Below, piece by piece: positions 38,028 through 47,482 of a DNA stretch of 64,000 bases (position 1 is the stretch's first letter; each line of letters begins with the position of its first letter). The DNA comes from Nymphaea colorata (Eukaryota; Streptophyta; Magnoliopsida; Nymphaeales; Nymphaeaceae). Both the position numbers and the translations under genes were made by a program. Location: positions 12,936,854 through 13,000,853 of the forward strand of contig NC_045147.1 of assembly GCF_008831285.2 (NCBI RefSeq). Reading direction: 5' to 3'. The notes below the pieces were generated by a model. The model searched no databases. It was not told where the DNA came from and worked only from the letters and a program-made list of their open reading frames with translations.

Positions 38028-38849
38028 TTTCCTTTGAGTTGGAAATTAGGTGTGTGAAATGGCTCGAACCAATTCTAGACCCGCTGGGTTTGGTTCGGCG
38101 AGGCTCAGTCTCAGAGTTCTTTCCTGTATGATGAATTTCATGAGCAGGAACAAGGCAGTGTGCATGGCAGCAACAAGGTTTTCGTGTAACAGAAGAAGTG
38201 AAGCACTCGTTGATGTAATTTTGGTTGGGCTTTCTTAAGATGTTTCTCCTGATTGATTTTGTTGATCGAGTGAGGAAGAGGATATAAGAACAGAGAGAAA
38301 GGAGAGGAGAATATTTGTATATTTGATGAGAGGCTAAGTAACAGGAAGTTGAAAGGCTGTCAAGATTGAAAGACAAAAGGAGAGAAGAAAAAAGAGGATT
38401 GCCTTATGGAAACATCTTTTCAACATTAATTTTTTTTGTTTTACAGAATCTCCTGGTCGCAACATCAAACAGTCGTCTCCAACACCTGTGCTCTTTAGCC
38501 GGCTGATCTAGCAACATAATTAAATAGAACTTGTTCCAATCCACCAATCAATTGTCAGTTCAAAAGGGGGCGTCCCACCGACACTTTGCTTTGTTCATGA
38601 TCACCTTTTAAACAGCGTAAAGTGGCTTTGGCTTTCTGAGGGCTTATAATTTAACGTGAGCGCATGGTTAAACGAGGGCATCTTCCTTCCAATCTGCAAT
38701 AAATGCAAAAGATTCTCACATCCTGTAGTTTTTTCACAGTTTTATCCCTAACTACGAATTCCATAGCTACCAATCTTATTATGTTCCATCGAATCAATTG
38801 TTCCAGGGTAAACTGGCTTTCTCATTTTAGCACCCGAACACTGAATTTG

Positions 38850-39395
38850 AACTTGAATTGCTAGCAAAACCGATTCAACTTGATAGCCAATTAAGGGGTA
38901 CTGTGCCATGAGCTAGCTTTCTGCTCCTCTTTAAAAAATATTAGGATTTTTCGTAATTTAAATAATTTTTATAAATTTTTACTTTTCAAAAAATAACTTT
39001 TTGTATATATTGGCGAATTTACAACGGGTTTTCGTTTTTTTTTCTTCAAATTGACGAACCGGCCAATTCACCGAATCGATGGCCATCCGATTCCGTTCAA
39101 TTTTTAGAACAGTGGTTGCATCACCATATTTGTCGACTCGGCTGTCCACGGTTGAATCTAGGCAGTGGATGGGAGGAACAATTCTGCAATCAACCCATCA
39201 GATCGGAAGATGAATGCACGAAATGCATAAGGTAGACGAATGCACGAATTGGGGAACAAATATTCTGCAATCTAGCAACCAGAATTGTGGAACTTTTATT
39301 CTGCAATCTAGCAACCAGAACAGGAATGCATGATCACTTTTATTCTGCAGTCTAGCAACCAGAACAGGAATGCATGATTGGGGACTCTCTCCCTC
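38850..39395. repeat. Dispersed repeat R, copy 1, with a tandem ATTCTGCAAT tail
   Basis: It matches 44761-45303 colinearly. A hAT-MITE-like part carries CCGATTCAACTTG and CACCGAATCG words, and its right end read inward is CACTGTTCTAAAAATTGAACG. It is followed by copies of a unit starting ATTCTGCAAT at 39181, 39262, 39298 and 39342 (spacing irregular through deletions). A poly-T tract follows at about 39438-39453. Confidence 0.75.
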
Positions 39396-39714
39396 TTTCT
39401 CTACGCACGTTAATGTTGGTATTGTTAATAGACATTGTTTTTTTTTTTTTTTAAACACATAGCTAGATGCATTGCATCGAAATAGTGTATGACAGGATTA
39501 CTCTACGGAGAAATTCAAGAATTTTGTGTACATATATATACCGAAATTCTTTGGAGATCCATCCATCCTAATGCATCGGTGGATGAATGGATGATGGGGA
39601 GAGAAAAAAAATTTATATATACAAAAACATATTTTTGGTAGATATGCTGAAGATGTTTATATTTTATTAAAATAATTCTTTAACAAAAAACTGAACGGCC
39701 GTCCTTCGTGCGAG

Positions 39715-40129
39715 TGTTAGAGGACGTGTGGAGAGGCCATCAACTCTCTATTGGAATTTGTAGCAATTTGTATTAGCAGCAGCGGAACGGTGCCTGCGCA
39801 GCAGGTTCACAGAGGCATCTCCAGTTTAAACAGTTTGCACGGGAAGAAGCAGCGGCAATAGCGTCTACAGAAAGGAGAGGACGAAGAGAAAGAGAGAATA
39901 AGAGAAAGAGAAGCAGCAGCAATAGCGTCTACAGAAAGGAGCAGAGGACGAAGAGAAAGAGAGAAGAGAAGCAGTGACATTGTTCACCGGTTTCCTTTCG
40001 TGAGGCTCGCTTTAGGGTAATCACCAAAAAATTAACCCTAAATTGTTTTATTGTTGGGCTTAAATAGGTAGGTAGTCTCACAGGACTTCCCGATGCCCAG
40101 CTTGCGGTTGGACGAGTGGGAGATTAACA
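39715..40129 (-). mobile_element. Copia 3' LTR (minus orientation), about 415 bp
   Basis: Read on the minus strand, it starts TGTTAATCTCCCACTC at 40129 and ends TCCTCTAACA at 39715, giving the TG...CA ends and a TGTTA/TAACA inverted pair. It lies directly downstream (minus sense) of Copia RNase H remains, as expected for a 3' LTR. A TATTTAAG promoter-like box sits at about 40060-40070. A 60-bp internal duplication (GCAGCAGCAATAGCGTCTACAG) lies at about 39848-39970. The left edge is less sure than the right. Confidence 0.7.
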
Positions 40130-40359
40130 ATGAGATAAACAAGGTAACTTTTCTTTAATTTTATCAAATAAGATGTTTATAGAAAACAGTTTTCAAGTTG
40201 ATCTCTTAACTTCAAGTGAGTTACGAGATGCTAAGATAAAACTCAGGGTCACTATCCATCATTTTTCACTTGACAATGCGACCACTAGATTGCTTCCACT
40301 AAATATGAGCTTCTTTAATCTTTTTAGTTACGTGGCAGTATTGGTTTGTCATTATAACT

Positions 40360-40990
40360 TAAATTTTGTTTAAGATTTATGGAAAGGTTTTTCGTTCAGT
40401 GGCTTTCAAACAAGTTTTGAGATATTCCTTTAGTTATGAAATCAACTATTATATTTTGATAACATATAATCAATTTTTGTCAATCATTTCATAAACATAG
40501 TATTTCACCATTATATGCTTACTCATTGAGCTAATAGCTCCATTTTTTATAAAGGATAACGTTGCTTGATTATCAAAATATAGTTGAATTGGTTAATGAT
40601 TAAGATCTAATTTCAAGTCTTTCAAAGAACGATTTATCTACATAACAAAGGTAGTTGCAACACTACATGCTACATATTCTACTTTTTATGTGTGCTGAGC
40701 AACACATTCATGTTTCTTATAAAACTAGGCTATCGCACACCCTTCAAAGAAAAAAATATATCTAGATGTGGACTTACTGTCATCTTTACATCCTACAAAA
40801 TCTGTATTGAAATAGCCAAGTAGAATTAATTTATCGGCTTGATAGGATAATTTCAATTCTTTTGTTTCTTTAATATATCAGAAAATTCTTTTAACTACTT
40901 ATCGGTAAATAAGGCTAACCATGATTACTTTGATAACGACTCACTAAACCAATAGGAAAACTTATCTTGTGCAAAGTATTAAATACAAGA
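40360..40990 (-). pseudogene. Ty1/Copia reverse transcriptase C-end and RNase H relic
   Basis: The minus strand reads FPIGLVSRYQSNHG (the conserved SRYQSNP motif between RT and RNase H). It then reads NTDFVGCKDDSKSTSRYIFF, AIAxFYKKHECVAQHT and KVEYVACSVATTF, the diagnostic Copia RNase H order, then LYFDNQATLSFIKN and a KHIMVKYY-type end. Several in-frame stops (including inside AIAW and before KVEYVAC) make it non-functional. Integrase, protease and gag are absent. Confidence 0.88.
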
Positions 40991-41109
40991 AATTGCGAAC
41001 AACCTTTGCAAAGTATTAGATTTTACAAAAGATACAGGAAACTGCCAATAACCTGTGCATACAAAACATTTAATTTCTGTTGTTTTTCATCAAGACAATC
41101 TCTTCTGCT

Positions 41110-41880
41110 GAGATTTGTTCTTTTTACTGTTAATCTCTCACACGCTCAACCGTAAGTTAGGCATCGAGAAATCCTATGAGGTTGTCTATTTAAGCCCAGC
41201 AATACACCAATTTAGAGTTAATTTTTTGGTGATTACCCTAAAACTAGCCTCACATAAGGAAACATGTGAACAACATTGTTACCGCTTCTGTTCTCTCTTC
41301 CTCTATTTCTAAGCCTGGGTGTCGGGTTGGGCCGTCGCCGGGCCCGATAGGCTGGCCCGGCAGCGGCCCCACTCCCGCCCTCCGCTCTCCCTCTCCCTTC
41401 TGGCCTTCTCGTCACCCTCTCTGCTCCAGCTCTCCCTCTATGCTCCTGCTCCCCCCTCTCCCTCGCCACTCCCCCTTCCTCCTCCGTCTCCCTTGCCGCT
41501 CCCCCTCCTTTTGACGGGCGACGGGAGGGCGGGGAAAGTGGGTAGGGAGGCCGTCAGGGCGGGGGGAAAGGCGGTCGAGGAAGAAAAAGGCAGTCGAAAG
41601 GGTGGGCAGGGCTGGGCCGGGTCTGGGTCGGGCTGAGCGACCCGACGGGCGAGCCGGCCCGGCCCAGGCGGCCTATAGACTATTTCTCTCCTTTTGCTCC
41701 TTTCAACAGGACGTTGTTGTCGCTGCTTGATCACGTGCAAACTTAAGACAATGGTGAGCCTCGGCACACCGCTGGTGAGCTGCACGGCCGAAGAGTTGGT
41801 ACAGGCCACCGTTTCGCTGCTGCTGCACGGCTCCGGCACCGTTGTCAAGGAAGCGACGTCCTTCCCGCTGCCGTCCAAAT
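41110..41880 (+). mobile_element. Second LTR copy of the same Copia family, inverted relative to the first and split by a MITE
   Basis: 41110-41310, followed after the MITE by 41680-41880, aligns colinearly with the reverse complement of 39715-40140. Shared landmarks are the TTAATCTC start, AGGTTGTCTATTTAAGCCCAG, GGTGATTACCCTAAA and GAACAACATTGTTACCGCTTCTG. After the insertion come GCTCCTTTCAACAG, GCTGCTTGATCACGTGCAAAC and ACCGTTTCGCTGCTGCTG. The GC-rich short frame at 41752-41882 (MVSLGTPLVSC...) is therefore LTR sequence and not a gene. The 3' edge is uncertain. Confidence 0.75.
41311..41679. mobile_element. MITE-like insertion, 369 bp, nested in the Copia LTR
   Basis: GC-rich sequence (GGCCCGGC-type arms) is flanked by an exact 8-bp direct repeat, CTATTTCT, at 41303-41310 and 41680-41687. 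The uninterrupted LTR at 39715-40129 shows the corresponding empty site. The termini resemble the 23606-23926 family (TAAGCCTGGGTGTCGGG against a right end whose complement reads TATAGGCCGCCTGGGC), but they are poorly inverted. Confidence 0.75.
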
Positions 41881-42544
41881 AACTTTTTATGTCTTTTGGC
41901 AGCAGGGGAAGCCAACAAAGGAAACTGACGCTGAAAAGACGGTCATCTACCTCCGGCTCGTTGTAGAGACTAGGTTACAGATGGGAACGTATTCACTGCA
42001 TCCCCTCACGAAAGGTTATGGTCTCCCTAACCTATTCATCTCAAATGTCAGATACTTCTGCAACTTTCACACGTTGTAGAGATTGACATATAAATTGACA
42101 TTGCCAGAAGCAACCTAAGAATGACTCCGTGGTCCATCGCTCGGGGAGTTTCCTCTCGCGGAGATTCACGGTGAAAAACAAGAAGCAAACCACAGAAGAA
42201 ACTAACATAATCATGGCATGTATATTTGTATATTTGTGCAGAATTTTCACTTCAAAACGTTTTTGAATAAGAAATATAATCTTTCTGCAGTTACAATATT
42301 TATTATAATTGTCGATAGCAACAAAAGCATCTATATGTACATGCACAGTATATAACTTATGATATTTGTGTTTTACATGTAAGCTGAAATCCTCAATCTC
42401 CTTTCAATCACAACTAACCGATATAATGCATTAAGCAATCTTTGATTAAACACCCCACCTGTGAGAAGCCAGATTTCTCAATCCAAAAGTGGATGGAGAA
42501 TCCAAGAACCATTATATATATATATATATTTCAAACTTCTGATT

Positions 42545-44066
42545 ACCGAGTCAATCGGGTGCATATTGATTATTTGTCATCAACTTGGTTGATACTTGAT
42601 AAGATGACAATTATTATTGTGACTTTAGATTATGTTGATCAGATAACCGATCATCACTATATATAATCTTCATATTTATTTAGCATCCTCAATATTAACA
42701 ATCAGCATGTAGGTGGAAAAGTCCATCTTCAAGAACATCTAATCTTGGACATTATTCGGCATCGTTAGATTAGGGAAATTAGTTGTTCCACATCCACACT
42801 CGTAGCCTATTCGGCTTCCATTCTCTGCATTTGCTTCTTGCACCTTTCATCTATGTATCATCATCTCATGCCCTTCCTTCCGTTCCCTCCGCATTCGCAT
42901 GATCAATAGAGGCCTTTCATGAAACGGGATTCATCTATGGTCGAAGTTAATTTGGTGACAAGATTGGTTATTTAACTTTCTCTATCTATCGAGTAACAAG
43001 CTTCACTGGTTCAACTCGTAAGGGATATAAATTCATGTTGGTTTGATTGTGGCATCGCACAATGCATCCCCCTCAAAATTAATTAAGTGGATCATCAAAT
43101 AATATAAAGCCGAGAACGAAGAAGGAATCTCGCGCAGCTCATTACATTGGACCTATTTCGCTATGTTATCTTCATACCCTTTTTATAGTGAACCTTGCCA
43201 CAGGAAAAGTTAATTAACTTACGGTGATACTCCATTTTGACTACATTTCTTGTCCCTTCATATACAAATAATAACGATAATATAAGCAGTTTAGTGAAGA
43301 TGAATCTCTGCAGCCTGATTTCTTCTTTGGTATCAGTTTAACACGGTAAGGGAATCTGACCAACATAACTGCTTGAACATGTAGACATAATGACCTAGTA
43401 CAATGTTTTCCTTGCATTTTGTATTATTAATAACGTTAGGCGACACAATCCTATCCTAATATTCATGCAATAAGTATGCTATTTCTTTTGCAAGTGATTG
43501 GATATATTTAACTGTTCGCAGCTTGCTTTTCATATATGTTATATATCCATCATTGATTATTGTATGCATGGGACAGGCAGCATATCTATCAAAGCTTCAT
43601 GTCAGTAAAATTGGACACCATATAGGATTCTATGTGTCTATATGTGCCAAATACTGTACCTTTTGCATGGAGAAGAGTGCTTTATGTTTGATCAGTGATT
43701 TTATTTTCGTGGGAATTAGGTTCTTTTAGTGAGTTTAATAACGATAAGCTTTTCTTGGCAACTTACCTACTTAAGAAAAAAAAATTATTTCTGGTACTAC
43801 TCAACAAGGAAAAGGGTACTTGAAACTTCTTACCATTTCAAAATACAAATTGTACATTTTTTAAAATTCGAGTTCTATTTTGTTGAAAGAGAATTTGGTT
43901 CAGGCTCAACAAACACCACCTTGGAGACTTCTAGAAGGCATGTGCTAACAAATAGCTATATTTTAACTTACAGCAGCTGTTGGGAGCCGATATATCCATT
44001 TTCTCTCATTAATTACTGCCCTCCGATGGGATGGTTTTGGATAGCCAAAATGGTCCATAAGTCAAT
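42545..44066. repeat. 1.5-kb direct duplication, copy 1
   Basis: Colinear with 45600-47050. Shared segments include TTTAGCATCCTCAAT, GCCTATTCGGCTTCC, GAGGCCTTTCATGAAACGGG, AATCTCTGCAGCCTGATT, ATCAAAGCTTCATGTCAGT and GCCAAAATGGTCCATAA. The copies differ by many substitutions and small indels (by eye about 80-85% identical). I find no convincing coding sequence; the 62-74 codon frames are not conserved in length. Confidence 0.85.
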
Positions 44067-44089
44067 CCTTCCTTTATTTTTAGTATATT

Positions 44090-44450
44090 TTAAACGCCGT
44101 TTAGCAATAGTAACATATTGTTGCTGTTCTTGTTTTTAGGGTTTAGCAACAGTAACATAATGCCACTATTCTTTTTTTAAATATTCTTTAAAGGTCGTTT
44201 AGCAACAGTAACATATTGTTTTCTTTTTTTAAGATACTTTAACAACGGTAACATATAGCTACTGCCTTATGAATCTGTCTTTAAAAATATGGCAGATTCA
44301 TAATACTTCATAATGCACTTTTTCATGAATTTGTCTTGTTTTTTTAGGGCAGATTCGTAACACTTTATAACGCACTGTTCCAAGAATTTGTCTTATTTTT
44401 TAGGCAGATTTATTGGACAATAACAATGTTACTATTGTCAAACAACATTT
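44090..44450. repeat. Two adjacent short tandem-like arrays
   Basis: TTAGCAAYAGTAACATA recurs at 44101, 44143, 44199 and (diverged) 44238. A second unit beginning GCAGATTC/T recurs at 44292, 44349 and 44404, with a 55-57 bp period (…TTTGTCTT…TTTTTAGG-GCAGATTCRTAA). Units of the first array are partly self-complementary with the adjoining TGTTGCTGTT. Confidence 0.75.
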
Positions 44451-44760
44451 TAAGATTCTAAGCCTGTTTTTAATGCTTCAGGAGGATGATGATGTGATGA
44501 TGCCGAGCACTCCTGTTTTATTTCAACTTCTATATGTGCGTCTTCTTTCAACAATATAGGAAGTTGATGATTCAGGAATAAAGATTGAACATCTACTAGC
44601 TTGCCCCTTCCCGAAGTTGTGTCATCTTTTAACGATGTAGGAAATTCCCTACACCTAGTTGTGTCCTCTGTTAACAATATAGGAAATTGATACTTTTGTT
44701 ATTGAGTAAGAATGTCTAGACCACTCTAATCAAAAGTAGTGTCACACCCAGTACTGTTGT

Positions 44761-45303
44761 CATGGTCTAAACGAATCAGCCGATTCGAATTGAATTGCTT
44801 GCAAACCGATTCAACTTGGCTGTACCATGTTCTGGCTTTTAACTATTGATCTTAAAAGAATACAATTTTTTTTGTAATTTCAATAATCTCCACAAAAAAT
44901 AATTTTTACATTTTTGGTGAATTAACAACCGATTTTGGAGCTTTTCCAAATTAAGGAATCGGCCATTTCACCGAATCGGTAGCCATGGCGATTCTGATCA
45001 ATTTTTAAAACAATGGATACATCACCCATATTTGTCGTCTCGCCTGTCTACGGTTGCACCTAAGCAGTGCGGTGGGAGGAACAGTTCTGCAATCTACCCT
45101 TCAGATCAGGAGATGAATGCACGACTTGGGGAACCTCTATTCTGCAATCTAGCAATCAGGTCAGTAGACGAATGCACGAATTGGGGAACTTCTATTCTGC
45201 AATCCAGCAATCAGGTCAGTAGACGAAGGCACCAATTAGGGAATTTCTATTCTGCAATCCTGCAACCAGATCAGGAATGCATGACTGGGGACTCTCTCTC
45301 TCT
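44761..45303. repeat. Dispersed repeat R, copy 2, with four 55-bp units
   Basis: Matches 38850-39395. The first part (44761-45015) starts CATGGTCTAAACGAATCAG and its right end reads inward CATTGTTTTAAAAATTGATC, similar to hAT termini; no target duplication is visible. It is followed by four 55-bp tandem units starting at about 45084, 45139, 45194 and 45249 (ATTCTGCAATC…ATGCACGA…GGGGAA). Confidence 0.75.
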
Positions 45304-45305
<2 letters not shown>

Positions 45306-45388
<83 letters not shown>

Positions 45389-45480
45389 GCCCGTGTGATT
45401 AAGCACAGCCCGATACAAAGTATCCGAATAGTGTGCTTCAAAAATTTTTGTGACTATGATACATATAAATAAATAAATAA

Positions 45481-45511
<31 letters not shown>

Positions 45512-45536
45512 AGTCAATAAATAAATAAATAAATAA

Positions 45537-45599
<63 letters not shown>
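45306..45599. repeat. Compound (TA)n / (AAAT)n microsatellite block
   Basis: (TC)n at 45293-45304, then (TA)n at 45306-45386, (AAAT)n at about 45468-45487, (AT)n at 45486-45511, (AAAT)n at 45515-45541 and (TA)n at 45541-45599. The long Ile/Tyr-type open frames here are artefacts of the repeat. Confidence 0.97.
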
Positions 45600-45601
<2 letters not shown>

Positions 45602-47050
45602 TCAATCAGGTAAACCTGCAATCAGTGTGTATAGTCTTCATTTAGCATCCTCAATGTTAAATATCAGCTTGTATAGGTGGAAAAAGTCCATCTTGGACAA
45701 CATCTAATCTCCAACATTATTAGATGAGGGAAATTAGTTGTTCCTCATCAACAATCGTGGCCTATTCGGCTTCCTTTCTCTGCATTTGCGTCTTGCACCT
45801 TTCATCTATTTATGAATGTTTTCATCTCTTGCCCTTCCTTCCATATTCACATGATCAATGGAGGCCTTTCATGAAACGGGCGTCATCTAATGATCGAAGT
45901 TAAGTTGGTGATCGGATTGGTTATTCAACTCGAGTAACGAGCTTCACTGGATGAACTACTAGTGGATATGAATTCATGTTGGTTTGCTTGTATTATATCG
46001 CAAAATCCATCCCTTTCAAAATTAATTAGGGGATGATCAAATAATCTCATGCCCCAACTACTTTCTTTTCTACGACTCCCTTGCTGTTGGGAAGAATCCC
46101 TGAAACATTTTGTCAATCCAGAAGAGAATAAAAGAATGGAAATACGGAAGGGAACTCAGCCTCAAGAACAGTCTAAAAGCAGAGAACAAAGAATGAATCT
46201 CGCTCAGCTCATCACATTGGGCCTATTTCACCTTGTGTGTATACATAAGTTAATAAATGGTTAATTAGACCCTTTTTTGTTGTGAACCTAGCCACAGGGA
46301 TAATCCATTTAACATGAATCTCTGCAGCCTGATTACTTCTGCGGTATCTGTTCAAGATGTACAGTTAGGGAATCTGACCAATATAACTGCTTGAACATTT
46401 AGGAACATAAGATGTACTGTTCTGTCCTAATATTCATTAAACAAGCATGCTATATCTTTTCCAAGTGATTGGATAAATGCAACTGTTTAGCAGCTTGCCT
46501 TTTATTTGTCATATATATCGGGCATCGATCATTGTATATGTGGGACAATCAGCATATCTATCAAAAGCTTCATGTCAGTCAAATTGGATATCATATCGGA
46601 TTCTGTGTGTCTAAATATGCCAAATACTGCCCCTTTTGTATGATCTGTGACTTAGTTTTTGCGGCAATTAAGTTCTTCTAGTGTGTTTGATAACGACAAA
46701 CTTTTCTTCACGACGTGTCTAGTTAAAAAAAGAAAAATTACTTGCATGAAAGTTCTTTACCATTTCAACGTACAAATTATACAGTTTTTTTTTTCAAAAT
46801 TCCAGTTTTCAATTTTGGGTCCAACTTACTTTGTTGATAAGAGATTTTTGGGAAAGCCCACCTGAAAACTTTTTTCAGGGTCAACAAACGCCACCTTGGA
46901 GACTCCTAGATGCAATGTGCGAGCAAAAAGCTATGTTTAATTTACATGCGTTGCTGGGAGCTGATACATTATCACTTGATCATTTTCTATCATTACTTAA
47001 TACCCTGCAATGGATTGGTTTTCGATAGCGAAAATGGTCCATAACTCAAT
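45600..47050. repeat. 1.5-kb direct duplication, copy 2
   Basis: Second copy of 42545-44066, same orientation, about 3 kb downstream. Both copies begin after a (TA)n tract with AGTCAATC(A/G)GGT. The right edge is AAAATGGTCCATAA(C/G)TCAAT in both. Two direct repeats of this size could be old LTRs, but the 1.5 kb between them shows no retrotransposon coding sequence, so a segmental duplication is the simpler reading. Confidence 0.85.
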
Positions 47051-47106
47051 GAACAGAAGATATATTAGTCTAAAGATCAATTGGTTTTTACTGCTTCTGT
47101 GCGTAC

Positions 47107-47474
47107 TAAGCTGGGCATAAGGTTCGGGCCGGCCCTACACTTGAAATCCAGGTTCGGGTCTGGCCCGACCATTAAAATTCGAGTCTGAGCTCAACCCGAT
47201 TAAATTTAAAAAATATATTTTTAATATAATATATATATATATATATAATTAATCATAATAAAATATTATATATATATAAATTACTAAAATAAATAATAAA
47301 AAATTATTGGGCCCAATCGGGCTTACGAGAGCCCAATCAGGCTTACGAGAGCCCAACCGGGCCGGGCCGATAAATTATCGGGGCAGCTTAGTGCTTTTTT
47401 TCCGGGTCTAGGCCGGGTTCGAGTAGGCCGAGTACCAGGTACTCGGCGATGGCCCCGTCCGGTGCCCAACCTTA
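47107..47474. mobile_element. hAT-type MITE, 368 bp
   Basis: Left end TAAGCTGGGCA and right end TGCCCAACCTTA are inverted relatives of the TAAGGGTGGGCA family (compare 23606-23926). The flanks GTGCGTAC (47099-47106) and ATGGGTAC (47475-47482) look like a decayed 8-bp target duplication (6 of 8). GC-rich arms with GGGCCGGCC surround an AT-rich core (47205-47315). It inserted just beyond the end of duplication copy 2. Confidence 0.75.
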
Positions 47475-47482
47475 ATGGGTAC

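Noticed and set aside
39181-39395. CRISPR-like spaced repeats
   Set aside because: Spacing is irregular, the unit is shared with a 55-bp tandem array at 45084, and the genome is a plant nuclear one.
41694-41882. Short GC-rich gene starting MVSLGTPLVSC
   Set aside because: The sequence aligns with the Copia LTR at 39715-40129 once the nested MITE is removed, so it is LTR DNA.
45032-45517. Frames of 93-146 codons at the microsatellite block
   Set aside because: Open only because (TA)n encodes Ile/Tyr without stops; the remainder is the 55-bp tandem array.
42664-47050. The two 1.5-kb direct repeats as LTRs of one retrotransposon
   Set aside because: The 1.5 kb between them holds repeat R and microsatellites but no gag/pol, primer-binding site or polypurine tract, and no 5-bp flanking duplication was seen.
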